Source of the DNA: Carboxylicivirga marina
GTDB lineage: Bacteria; Bacteroidota; Bacteroidia; Bacteroidales; Marinilabiliaceae
NCBI RefSeq assembly: GCF_016612505.1
Contig: NZ_JAENRR010000006.1
Span: 62,001-126,000 of the forward strand
Direction of reading: 5' to 3'
Length of the DNA: 64,000 nt
The position numbers and the translations under genes are program-made. Under the pieces are notes generated by a model. That model was not told the DNA's origin. It did no database searches and saw nothing but the letters and a program-made list of their open reading frames with translations. Numbering within the stretch: position 1 is the first letter of the stretch; each line of letters opens with the position of its first letter. This document shows positions 51,388 through 59,188 of this stretch, in pieces.

Positions 51388-52551
51388 TTAGTCTATCGAT
51401 TTAATGGCAATGTTATCTTCAAATATTTCAAATTTTACTTTATTAGTTGCTTCTAGTATTTCTAACATTTCTTCTATCGAATCATAACGCATGGTGTACA
51501 ATGAAAAGCGTTTGTTCTTCATATTCGCATTCTGATAGAAAATATTGAGTTGGTACCACCTTGACAGATCTTTCATAATCGTTTCCAGAGGTGTATTGTT
51601 ATAGACAAATTTACCATCCTTCCAGGCTGCGAATAGCTTAGCATCCACATTGCTAATGGCTATCTTCTTATCATTCAGCCCAATGACTGCTTGCTGATCA
51701 GGTGATAGTATAACGCTCTCACGCTTCGAATCCAAAGCAATACACCCTTCAACAAGTGTAATCACATCAGATGATTCATCTTCATAACAACGAACATTAA
51801 ATTCAGTACCTAACACTTTTACTCGTTTGTCGTTAAAATGCACAAAAAATGATTTTTCTGTATCTTTCGCCACTTCGAAAAACACCTCCCCTTTTACGTA
51901 TACTTCACGAGTGTTCTCAACAAATCGTTCTGGATAGCGCAATTGCGATTCAGCATTCATCCACACCTTGGTACCATCTTCAAGCGTTAGTTTAAACTCA
52001 CTTCCTCTTGGAGTTACCATGGTATTATAACGTAACTTTTCTATATGCCCGGTATTACTGCTAGTGTAATTGGCCCCGAGGGAATCCAGTTTAATATGGG
52101 TTCCTGATTTTAAAAGATCAATCAAGGTATCTGCACTTGCAATTCCCACAGTACTACCATCATGCAAGGTAAGTACCGCTTTAGCTTCACCTGGCTTCAC
52201 CTTATAGCCTTCAACATATTCCCCTTGCAGGCCTGCATCATCACTTAATATGTAGACACTAAAAAACAACACAAGCGGAACTAATACAGCTGCCGCATAA
52301 AACAACCACCATCCTATCTTCCGTTGGGGGCGCAAATGCGCCTCCATCTTATTCCAAGCTTCAGCTGCATCGAATTCATCATTTAATAAACTCTGCTCAA
52401 TAAGATTTTGCTTGTCAATTATTCTTCCAAACAACCGTTGATTATCACCAATCTTTAGCCATTCCTCCAGCTCTTGCCTATCCCTATGGGTCAATTCATC
52501 ACGAAGGTAACCGATAATTAAGTTTGATATCTTTTCGTTATTTGTATTCAT
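51388..52551 (-). CDS. FecR-type anti-sigma factor
   Basis: A 387-residue inner-membrane regulator. The ATG at 52551 (MNTNNEKISNLIIGYL) gives the usual cytoplasmic FecR N-terminus; the reading frame is open further upstream through a poly-A tract, but those residues are unlike the family. One transmembrane helix lies at about 95-118 (WWLFYAAAVLVPLVLFFSVY). The periplasmic FecR domain spans about 150-300 (LEDGTKVWMNAESQLRYPE; VYVKGEVFFEVAKD; VKVLGTEFNVRCY), followed by a DUF4974-like C-terminal domain (LETIMKDLSRWYQLNIFYQN) that resembles STN and is thought to contact the transporter's signalling domain. It sits between the ECF sigma gene and the STN-bearing SusC gene. Confidence 0.94.
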   Translation of the reverse strand: MNTNNEKISNLIIGYLRDELTHRDRQELEEWLKIGDNQRLFGRIIDKQNLIEQSLLNDEFDAAEAWNKMEAHLRPQRKIGWWLFYAAAVLVPLVLFFSVYILSDDAGLQGEYVEGYKVKPGEAKAVLTLHDGSTVGIASADTLIDLLKSGTHIKLDSLGANYTSSNTGHIEKLRYNTMVTPRGSEFKLTLEDGTKVWMNAESQLRYPERFVENTREVYVKGEVFFEVAKDTEKSFFVHFNDKRVKVLGTEFNVRCYEDESSDVITLVEGCIALDSKRESVILSPDQQAVIGLNDKKIAISNVDAKLFAAWKDGKFVYNNTPLETIMKDLSRWYQLNIFYQNANMKNKRFSLYTMRYDSIEEMLEILEATNKVKFEIFEDNIAIKSID

Positions 52552-52981
52552 CCAATTAATGTTATTCACCCCCCTAAACACGGAATTCAATAATGTGGGT
52601 GACACTTTTTTTTTTTTTTTATACAAAAACACATGTGACAAACACACTACCGTGTCATACAATCATTTAACAAGTCAAATACTTGAAATAATTCAAAGGA
52701 AGAACATTGGGATATGGATAAGGGCGGAAATTTCCTGAATAAAGTTGTGCACTTTTTCGCGACCTGCAAAAATTAACGTTAATACTTTGGATAGTACCCC
52801 CCTTAAAACAGCCAGTTTCAACGAACTCTGAGCAACTTTTTTTAAAAAAATCTCCCAATAACTCATGTTAATTGAATAGCACAGACAAGAACGCAACTAT
52901 AATTACCTAACAAATAAACACATAACACTGACCACACCATAAGAACATACTAGGACATTTTAACAAAATCAAGATCTGCAT
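52552..52981 (-). promoter_or_regulatory. Gap between ECF sigma and fecR genes, with A15 tract and palindrome
   Basis: This 430-bp gap contains no credible gene. It has a run of 15 T on the plus strand (52606-52620, A15 in the minus-strand reading) 54 nt before the fecR start, and a perfect 12-bp palindrome ATTAACGTTAAT at 52772-52783. The A-tract could bend DNA or vary in length; the palindrome is a possible operator. No clear TAnnTTTG promoter box was found for fecR. Confidence 0.45.
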
Positions 52982-53554
52982 TTATCCAAACAGAATAACT
53001 AAAACCCAACGCATGCCACCTAGTTTTTCTCGTAGACTTTTGTATGCGCGTTTTTTCATGGTTTTAATAGTATTGACCGACACCTTTAGTTCCTCAGCAA
53101 TCTCAATATTGGTTAAGCCATTCATTGAGTGTATAACTACCTCGCGTGCTTGTGGCGATAAATGCTTAATAGCTTTATGAACCTCAGCATATACCATTGT
53201 TTCAATTTCATATTCATCGGCAGTATCATGGCACTGAACATCGGGAAACACATCTTTGGTATGCTCATTGACCTTTGCGTTGCGAATAGCATTTAAACAG
53301 CTGTTTCGAACACAAGTAAATAAATAACTACGTAATGCTCCAACGTTGGAAAAATCTGTATGACTATTCCATATTGATAAAAACACATCCTGTACAACAT
53401 CCGCACTACTTACTGAATCTTTTAGGTACTTGTATGCAAAAGAACATAGAGGTGTATAAAACTCTTCAAACATCTCTTTGAAGGCTTGACTATTACCCGA
53501 TTTTATTCTTTGTATGTTGTTGAACTTATAGATAGTTGACAATCTCCCCCCCAT
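52982..53554 (-). CDS. ECF-type RNA polymerase sigma factor (Bacteroidetes sigma-70 family 1)
   Basis: A 190-residue cytoplasmic sigma factor. Sigma region 2 lies at about 22-92 (FEEFYTPLCSFAYKYLKD; DVVQDVFLSIW, core-binding helix; LRSYLFTCVRNSCLNAIRN, promoter-recognition region). Region 4 lies at about 128-180 with a helix-turn-helix (LSPQAREVVIHSMNGLTNIE; ELKVSVNTIKTMKKRAYKSL). It has no C-terminal sensor extension. The pair with the FecR gene downstream and the STN-SusC gene after it is the standard arrangement for substrate-induced SusCD loci. It likely activates the region 2 run. Confidence 0.95.
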   Translation of the reverse strand: MGGRLSTIYKFNNIQRIKSGNSQAFKEMFEEFYTPLCSFAYKYLKDSVSSADVVQDVFLSIWNSHTDFSNVGALRSYLFTCVRNSCLNAIRNAKVNEHTKDVFPDVQCHDTADEYEIETMVYAEVHKAIKHLSPQAREVVIHSMNGLTNIEIAEELKVSVNTIKTMKKRAYKSLREKLGGMRWVLVILFG

Positions 53555-54055
53555 TACATCGCGGACAAATTTACTACCAACTAAAGCTTTGCAACGACAT
53601 GGTTTTCCTTGCTTTTAAAGGATGGTTAACCGATTTTAGATAAAAAACACAATCCAGTTCATTTAAGAATTAAATGTCACTTGTACTAAAAACTAACTTC
53701 CATTGTTTGTTATTTCGACATACATACCTAACCATAACATCGAGCACTAAAATATCAAATGAAGATTTCTCACAATTTCAGATGATTTATCAAATATTAC
53801 TATATACATAACGTAAACAGACAGCAATTTTCATAAAGACCATCTACTAATAGCTAATATCTCAAGCCCTATTATAGTAATACATTAGAGGTTCGATAAT
53901 TTTAGCCTTTCATTAATTTGAATGCCCGCAGGTTGTACGCTCTTCACTCAAAAAACCAGGTTTCATAGTTTAAGCTGAAAATTACCAATAGTACAGCTTC
54001 AAACATTAACACCTCATAGCATCAAACACAAACAAGTAATACCTGCAATTAAAAT
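53555..54055. other. Divergent intergenic region
   Basis: This 501-bp AT-rich gap separates the minus-strand sigma gene from the plus-strand acyltransferase gene, so it should carry promoters in both directions. On the minus strand TAAATTTG (53573-53566) matches the Bacteroidota -7 consensus TAnnTTTG, with GTTGC about 18 bp upstream as a possible -33 element; this would give a very short leader for the sigma gene. No convincing plus-strand promoter was recognised and no gene is evident. Confidence 0.4.
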
Positions 54056-54961
54056 ATGGTGCCCATTTTAGATCATCTTTCTAAAATATTTCCTAAAATT
54101 GAACTTTCTTATTTTATAGCGTTCATGGAAGAGAAAAGAGCAGAAGAAAAATTCATAGATATTGATAAGGTATTTCACGACAAAAATCCGAAACTAAAGC
54201 GATTTATTCCTTCATTTCTGATTAATTACCTTAAACGAATTACACATCAGGAAGAAATCAACACATTTATTGCCAGTAAAAAGAACATTTATGGCGTTGA
54301 ATATGCAGATGCCATTGTTGCTAATTTTGAATCGAAATACGAAATCAAAGGAGCTGATAACATTCCTAAAGAAGGCAGATATGTTTTTGTAGCTAATCAC
54401 CCACTTGGAGGTTTAGACGGAATGGTGTTTGTTGGAGCAGTTGGGAAGTTCTTTAATAAAATAAAGTTCCCGGTGAACGACATTCTTATGAACATTAAGA
54501 ATCTCGGTGATATTTTCCTACCGATTAACAAACATGGCGCACATAGCCGTGAAGCTGCCAAAATGATAGAAGATGCTTATGCCAGCGACAATCAAATATT
54601 GATGTTTCCGGCCGGACTAGTATCGCGAAAAGGTAAAACGGGCGAGATCAAAGATTTAGATTGGAAACCCAATTTCATTAAAAAAGCAAAAGCTCACAAT
54701 AGAGACATCATCCCGGTTCACATATCTGGCCGAAATACCAATCGTTTCTACAACCTGGCTAACTGGCGCAAAAAACTGGGTATCAAAATCAATATTGAGA
54801 TGCTATATTTGGTTGATGAACTCTATTTACAACGAAACAAAACAATTACGATCACATTTGGGCAACCAATTAAAATTAGTGACGTACAAATCACCAAGGC
54901 AGGTAAAGAATGGGCTCAAAAAATAAAGGATGAAGTCTATGCCTTATCAAAAAAAAATTAA
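54056..54961 (+). CDS. glsA: PlsC-like acyltransferase, GlsA-type (glycine/aminolipid O-acyltransferase)
   Basis: A 301-residue acyltransferase of the lysophospholipid acyltransferase superfamily. The acyl-donor motif NHPLGGLDG is at residues 114-122 (His115, Asp121; this is H-x5-D, not the canonical H-x4-D), preceded by KGADNIPKEGRYVFVAN. A second block FPAGLVSRKGK (about 184-194) matches the FPEG/EGTR block, and IIPVHISGRN the third. In Bacteroides thetaiotaomicron, GlsB N-acylates glycine and the PlsC-like GlsA O-acylates the product to make glycine lipids. The GNAT-type gene 30 bp downstream matches the GlsB role, which is why I prefer this assignment over a plain phospholipid acyltransferase. 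Likely peripheral at the inner membrane. Confidence 0.78.
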   Translation: MVPILDHLSKIFPKIELSYFIAFMEEKRAEEKFIDIDKVFHDKNPKLKRFIPSFLINYLKRITHQEEINTFIASKKNIYGVEYADAIVANFESKYEIKGADNIPKEGRYVFVANHPLGGLDGMVFVGAVGKFFNKIKFPVNDILMNIKNLGDIFLPINKHGAHSREAAKMIEDAYASDNQILMFPAGLVSRKGKTGEIKDLDWKPNFIKKAKAHNRDIIPVHISGRNTNRFYNLANWRKKLGIKINIEMLYLVDELYLQRNKTITITFGQPIKISDVQITKAGKEWAQKIKDEVYALSKKN

Positions 54962-54991
54962 ATTTGTAGCCTACCGTTAGAAATTCACCGA

Positions 54992-55939
54992 ATGAGAGTA
55001 AAAGAAATAATACCTCCTGTACCAAGGGAAGAGCTTGAAGCTGAGTTGACACAGGAGACCTTTGTTAGAAATACCAATAAAGGGGATAATAAAATATACG
55101 ATTTTACCGCTCACCAAGCACCTGCTTTGATGCGTGAAGTTGGCCGATTGAGAGAAATCACTTTTAGAATGGCTGGGGGCGGAACAGGTAAAGAAACTGA
55201 TATTGACGACTACGATACCGCAGAAGTACCTTATCGCCAGCTTATCGTTTGGGATCCGCATGCTAAAGAAATATTAGGTGGCTATCGTTATTTATTAGGA
55301 AGCGACATACCTGTTGATCAATTAGGAAATGTTAAACTAGCGACATCCCGACTATTTCAATTCTCAGATAAATTTGTGTACGAATTCTTGCCATACATGA
55401 TTGAATTAGGCCGTTCATTTGTACAGCCAACCTATCAATCATCAAAAGCAGGTACAAAAAGCTTATTTGCTTTGGACAATCTATGGGATGGACTCGGTTC
55501 ATTAATAGTCAGTCATCCTGAGATGAAGTATTTCTTTGGTAAAGTGACAATGTACACACACTTTAACCGATACGCGCGCGACCTTATTTTAGGTTTCATG
55601 CAGAAATACTTTAACGATCCGGATAAATTACTTTACCCCCATAAGCCTGTTGAGATTGATTTGACTGAGCAGGATTTAAAAGAAATCTTCTGTGGCGAAA
55701 ACTACCAGGAAGATTACAAAATATTAACCAAACGCGTTAGAGAGTTTGGAGAAAATATTCCACCGTTAATTAATGCATATATGAATTTATCGCCTTCAAT
55801 GCGAACATTCGGAACAGCTATTAACGATCGTTTTGGTGATGTTGAAGAAACAGGCATTATCTTAACAATTAATGAATTGTACAAACAAAAGATTAATCGA
55901 CACGTTGATACATTCAATCCAAATGAATCACACGATTAA
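54992..55939 (+). CDS. glsB: GNAT-fold amino-acid N-acyltransferase, GlsB/OlsB-like
   Basis: A 315-residue protein of the hemolysin/ornithine-lipid N-acyltransferase family related to autoinducer synthases. Key blocks are VGRLREITFRMAGGGTG (about 50-66), DIDDYDT (69-75), RQLIVWDPHAKEILGGYRYL (80-99) and ELGRSFVQPTYQ, the acyl-carrier/CoA-binding region. The family joins a 3-hydroxy fatty acyl group to the amino group of ornithine or glycine; in Bacteroides the product is N-acyl glycine, precursor of glycine lipids (lipid 654 class). It follows the GlsA-like gene by 30 bp, and an intrinsic terminator follows at 55970. Glycine rather than ornithine is inferred from taxonomy and the partner gene. 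Confidence 0.82.
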   Translation: MRVKEIIPPVPREELEAELTQETFVRNTNKGDNKIYDFTAHQAPALMREVGRLREITFRMAGGGTGKETDIDDYDTAEVPYRQLIVWDPHAKEILGGYRYLLGSDIPVDQLGNVKLATSRLFQFSDKFVYEFLPYMIELGRSFVQPTYQSSKAGTKSLFALDNLWDGLGSLIVSHPEMKYFFGKVTMYTHFNRYARDLILGFMQKYFNDPDKLLYPHKPVEIDLTEQDLKEIFCGENYQEDYKILTKRVREFGENIPPLINAYMNLSPSMRTFGTAINDRFGDVEETGIILTINELYKQKINRHVDTFNPNESHD

Positions 55940-55969
55940 TACATTACATTAAAGATATCTAAACAAAGG

Positions 55970-56005
55970 AGAGTTGCAGTTAAACAATTGCGACTCTTTT
56001 TTTTT
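55970..56005 (+). terminator. Strong intrinsic terminator
   Basis: AGAGTTGCAGTT (55970-55981) and AATTGCGACTCT (55986-55997) form a 12-bp stem (including G-U pairs) with loop AAAC, followed by a nine-T run (55997-56005). It ends the acyltransferase pair. It lies only 22 nt before the ATG of the next gene, which leaves no room for a promoter after it. Confidence 0.9.
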
Positions 56006-56027
56006 ATATGGATAAAGATTTTAATCG

Positions 56028-57521
56028 ATGATAAACACTTACGACCTTGTAGTTATTGGCAGCGGACCAGCCGGCTACTCTTCAGCCATTCGCGCATTGG
56101 ACTATGGATTAAACGTTTGCATTGTTGAAGGCAAACATTTGGGGGGCGCCGGAATCATGAATGGGGCGCTTACATCCAAAACCATGTACGAACTTTCAAT
56201 GGATTATGCTATTGCTGCCCGTGTTGACCGTGGCTATCGGGTGAGTTCATTAAGTGTTAATTTCGAAAAAGTAAAAAAAACAGTCATACAAGCGGCCAAG
56301 GAGAAGCAATATCAGATGCTTAGCCAGATTGAGACCTTTTCTCCGGCTAAAAACAAAAAAGGCTCGCTCACCATTGAGTATGGGTGGGCCACCTTTAAAG
56401 ATTACGACCATATTGAGCTTAAAGGACAAAAAGAAAGTAAACTTATAAAAGGTAAAAACTTTGTTATTGCCACCGGATCGCGCCCCAGACAGTACGAAGG
56501 TCTGCAAATTGATGGCGAACGAATTATTACATCAGATGGCATTCTGAACCTTAAAGAGTTTCCCGAGCGAATGCTAATTATCGGCTCGGGAATCATTGGT
56601 TGTGAGTTTGCCACTATATTCTCAAATTTCGGACAAACAGAAGTTCACCTACTAGACCGTTCTAATCGCGTATTACCATACGAAGATGACGATGTCAGTA
56701 GCTTTGTATCGCGTAACCTCGAAAACAATGGTGTTAACATACACCATACAGCTACCTTGCGACACATTCGCAAACACCCTGAACATCTAGAGGTGGTTTT
56801 GGATTATCAGGATGGACATAGCAAGGTCATTGAGGTAGATGTGGCATTAGTGGCCATCGGACGTATTCCGAACACGGAAGGCTTAAACCTTGAAAGCATT
56901 GATATTGAGCTACACAAAAATGGCACTATCCCAATCAAAGACGACTGCCTTTTGCGCGATGGAAGAGGAAACTGCCATGTATATGCTGCCGGCGACGTTA
57001 CGGGTCACAGCCAACTATATAGTGTTGCTGAGTTTCAGGGACGCTTAGCCGCCGAAAAAATCGGTGATATCCCGCAATACCCACTCGACTATTCACACAT
57101 GAGCACCCTCATGTTTTTTAAACCCGAAGTAGCGGCAGTAGGTGCTAACGAAAAAATGCTTCAAGAAAAACAAATACCCTATAAAGCAGCTTATTATTCT
57201 AATAAATTGGTTAACCGGGCCATTGCCATGCGCAACACCAATGGTTTTGTGAAAATACTGGTCAGTAACGATGATGAACAACGTATATTAGGTATGCGAG
57301 CAGCCGGACCACAAGCATCGGCATTCATTGTATCAGTCGCTCACCTTATTAATCAAGGTAATAGCTTACAAGAGGTATTAAAAATTTTCTACCCCCATCC
57401 AAGTATACCAGAAGGCATTCAGGAATGTATGCGTACCCTAAGTGGTAAGTCGGTATACAAACCAGAAGCCTTCCCTGATTTAATCAACATCAGAGAATGG
57501 ACCCCCAATACAAATACATAA
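56028..57521 (+). CDS. Dihydrolipoamide-dehydrogenase-like flavoprotein lacking the redox cysteine pair
   Basis: A 497-residue member of the class I pyridine nucleotide-disulfide oxidoreductase family. FAD motif VVIGSGPAGYSSAIRA (8-23), NAD(P) motif IIGSGIIGCEFA (about 184-195), second FAD motif VYAAGDVTG (about 322-330) and dimerisation domain with YPHPSIPEGIQE near the C-terminus are all present. The canonical active-site stretch GGTCLNVGCIPSK is GGAGIMNGALTSK here (residues 39-51), so both cysteines are replaced (Gly42, Ala47). It therefore cannot do disulfide/dithiol chemistry at that site. Possible roles are a transhydrogenase-like or other NAD(P)H-flavin reaction. It sits between the acyltransferases and the lysine operon; its partner is unknown. 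Confidence 0.85.
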   Translation: MINTYDLVVIGSGPAGYSSAIRALDYGLNVCIVEGKHLGGAGIMNGALTSKTMYELSMDYAIAARVDRGYRVSSLSVNFEKVKKTVIQAAKEKQYQMLSQIETFSPAKNKKGSLTIEYGWATFKDYDHIELKGQKESKLIKGKNFVIATGSRPRQYEGLQIDGERIITSDGILNLKEFPERMLIIGSGIIGCEFATIFSNFGQTEVHLLDRSNRVLPYEDDDVSSFVSRNLENNGVNIHHTATLRHIRKHPEHLEVVLDYQDGHSKVIEVDVALVAIGRIPNTEGLNLESIDIELHKNGTIPIKDDCLLRDGRGNCHVYAAGDVTGHSQLYSVAEFQGRLAAEKIGDIPQYPLDYSHMSTLMFFKPEVAAVGANEKMLQEKQIPYKAAYYSNKLVNRAIAMRNTNGFVKILVSNDDEQRILGMRAAGPQASAFIVSVAHLINQGNSLQEVLKIFYPHPSIPEGIQECMRTLSGKSVYKPEAFPDLINIREWTPNTNT

Positions 57522-57937
57522 TGTTTGATGTATTCATATTTGCCACTTGAAACAAAAAGTTTTAAAACCAGGGACTAGTTACAAGAAACAGAACACATTA
57601 ACCAAAATTAACACCTACACTTCCCATTTAGACTAATTTTAAATTAGCGTTTAAAAATGATTTAGTTGCAAAATATGCACTTTATCATGTTTACTTTTTA
57701 ACTCCTGTATTATATTTGTGTATATTTTAACACTTATGAGTATTTTTGTTATTATATGCAACGATGAATTGGCAGTACAAACCCATATTTGACAAATTTG
57801 AACGCATAGAAGTAACAGACTTCTAGCGACTTTCCATTGGTTTATTTCACAAACCAACCTGTCTGTTTGTACCCTTAACCTAATACAATACTGCTCCGTG
57901 TAGCAGCTTATTTTGCTAAAGTCCAAAAAATATAGTT
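57522..57937 (+). promoter_or_regulatory. Promoter and leader region of the lysine operon
   Basis: This 416-bp gap contains no credible gene. TTTG (57715-57718), 22 nt, then TATTTTTG (57741-57748) matches the Bacteroidota -33/-7 consensus (TTG...TAnnTTTG) and would place transcription start near 57755, giving a leader of about 180 nt. TATATTTG at 57711-57718 is an alternative -7 element. The leader is rich in perfect inverted repeats, listed separately. Confidence 0.5.
57807..57906 (+). promoter_or_regulatory. Hairpin-rich 5' leader, possible cis-regulatory RNA or operator
   Basis: Three perfect inverted repeats follow each other: TAGAAGT (57807-57813)/ACTTCTA (57819-57825), TTGGTTT (57837-57843)/AAACCAA (57851-57857) and CTGCT (57891-57895)/AGCAG (57902-57906). 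ACAAAC (57849-57854) can instead pair with GTTTGT (57865-57870), which excludes the second hairpin. It lies directly upstream of the lysine-operon start at 57938. It does not resemble the known lysine riboswitch. The TAGAAGT dyad alone could also be a DNA operator. Confidence 0.5.
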
Positions 57938-59185
57938 ATGGAAGTAAAAAAACTACAACTCGACAATTCATTAAATGAATTAGAAAAAGGCAAATCCTTA
58001 ATTCCTGGTGGCGTACTTGGTATTCGTCGCCCTTATAACTTTGTTGAGGGTGAATTCCCAATTTACTTCGACGAAGGAACAGGCGGTCGGGTGACGGATA
58101 TCGATGGCAACGAATACATCGATTATTTATGTGCTTACGGACCCATGATACTTGGTAATCGAGAGAAAGAGGTTGATGATGCTGTTATCGAACAAATTCA
58201 AAACAAAGGCTTTTGCTTCTCGCTTACACAGAAGTACCAGAATATGTTGGCTGAAAAAATGAATGAACTGATTCCATGTGCGGAGATGAGTTTATTTGTA
58301 TGCACAGGGTCTGATGCTACTTCTACAGCAATACGTTTAGCGCGCTCCTATACCAAACGCAATAAAGTAATGCGTTGCGGATATCACGGCTGGCACGATT
58401 GGTGTGTAGAGGTTAAAGGTGGTATTCCGGAGAAATTATATGAAGATGTATTTGAATTCCGATACAACAATCTGGAATCGCTTGAAACATTATTAAAAGA
58501 GCATGGTGATGACACTGCTGCAGTTATTATCACACCTCTTGGTCACCCATTAGCTGCACCAATATCTGAACCAAAGGAAGGTTTCTTAGAAGGTGTTAAA
58601 GCTCTTTGCGAGAAATATGGTGTGGTATTAATTTTCGATGAAATACGCACAGGTTTTCGAGCAAGTATTGGTGGTGCTCAGAAGCTTTATAAGGTAACAC
58701 CTGACCTGGCCGTATTTGGCAAAGCAATGGCCAACGGTTATCCAATTGGAGCGGTTACTGGCAAAGCTGATATCATGAAGGAAGGGGAGCATAATGTATT
58801 TATTTCATCCACCTTCTTCCCAAATAGCCTTAGTTATGTAGCTGCTTTAAAAACCATTGAGATACTCGAACGCGATAAAGTGCTGGATAAAATCTGGGCT
58901 AAAGGTGAAGAGTTCAATAGCAAAATCGAAAACCTATTAACTAAATATCCTGTTGGAGCACGCATCAGCGGCATTGCCCCGATGATGTTCATAACGTTTG
59001 ACAAGAATGAAGATGGTTCATATAAAAAGAAACGTCAGGATTTCTATACGCAACTCATTCGTCGTAAAGTATTCTTACAACCTTATCACCACGGCTATAT
59101 CTGTCACCGTCATACACAGGAAGATCTGGACTACACAGTGAATGCCATTGAAGAAGCACTACAATACTTAACTGACAACTATTAG
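57938..59185 (+). CDS. Class III PLP aminotransferase, probable beta-amino acid transaminase of the lysine operon
   Basis: A 415-residue fold-type I PLP enzyme of the glutamate-1-semialdehyde aminomutase/omega-transaminase group. Visible elements: FVCTGSDATSTAIRLARSYT (cofactor phosphate-binding region, about 125-144), CGYHGWHDW (about 148-156), LIFDEIRTGFR (Asp of the DEXXTG-type motif, about 229-239), and the Schiff-base Lys262 in FGKAMANGYPIGA. It is not a likely heme-pathway HemL because it leads an operon for lysine fermentation, 3 bp before the CoA-transferase gene. Related class III enzymes act on beta-amino acids such as 3-aminobutyrate and beta-phenylalanine. I infer a role on a beta- or delta-amino intermediate of the pathway; the exact substrate is unknown. 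Confidence 0.85.
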   Translation: MEVKKLQLDNSLNELEKGKSLIPGGVLGIRRPYNFVEGEFPIYFDEGTGGRVTDIDGNEYIDYLCAYGPMILGNREKEVDDAVIEQIQNKGFCFSLTQKYQNMLAEKMNELIPCAEMSLFVCTGSDATSTAIRLARSYTKRNKVMRCGYHGWHDWCVEVKGGIPEKLYEDVFEFRYNNLESLETLLKEHGDDTAAVIITPLGHPLAAPISEPKEGFLEGVKALCEKYGVVLIFDEIRTGFRASIGGAQKLYKVTPDLAVFGKAMANGYPIGAVTGKADIMKEGEHNVFISSTFFPNSLSYVAALKTIEILERDKVLDKIWAKGEEFNSKIENLLTKYPVGARISGIAPMMFITFDKNEDGSYKKKRQDFYTQLIRRKVFLQPYHHGYICHRHTQEDLDYTVNAIEEALQYLTDNY

Positions 59186-59188
59186 AAC

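Noticed and set aside
52667-52896. Two short overlapping minus-strand open frames between sigma and fecR genes
   Set aside because: They read different frames of the same DNA, have no recognisable domain or signal peptide, and lie where a regulatory gap is expected.
1-53554. Glycan polysaccharide-utilisation locus
   Set aside because: Although SusCD pairs are present, no glycoside hydrolase, polysaccharide lyase, carbohydrate esterase or sulfatase was recognised; the only enzymes are S8 proteases.
57651-57926. Minus-strand open frame of 91 codons upstream of the lysine operon
   Set aside because: No family resemblance, AT-rich composition with cysteine- and isoleucine-heavy translation, and it overlaps the likely promoter and leader of the lysine operon on the other strand.
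57755-57937. Known lysine riboswitch (L-box) before the lysine operon
   Set aside because: The conserved core and five-helix layout of that riboswitch could not be traced; only short local hairpins are present, so it is reported as an unidentified leader instead.
57938-59185. HemL (glutamate-1-semialdehyde aminomutase) for heme synthesis
   Set aside because: The family resemblance is real, but the gene is 3 bp from a CoA-transferase gene and leads a lysine-fermentation operon, so a catabolic transaminase is the better reading.
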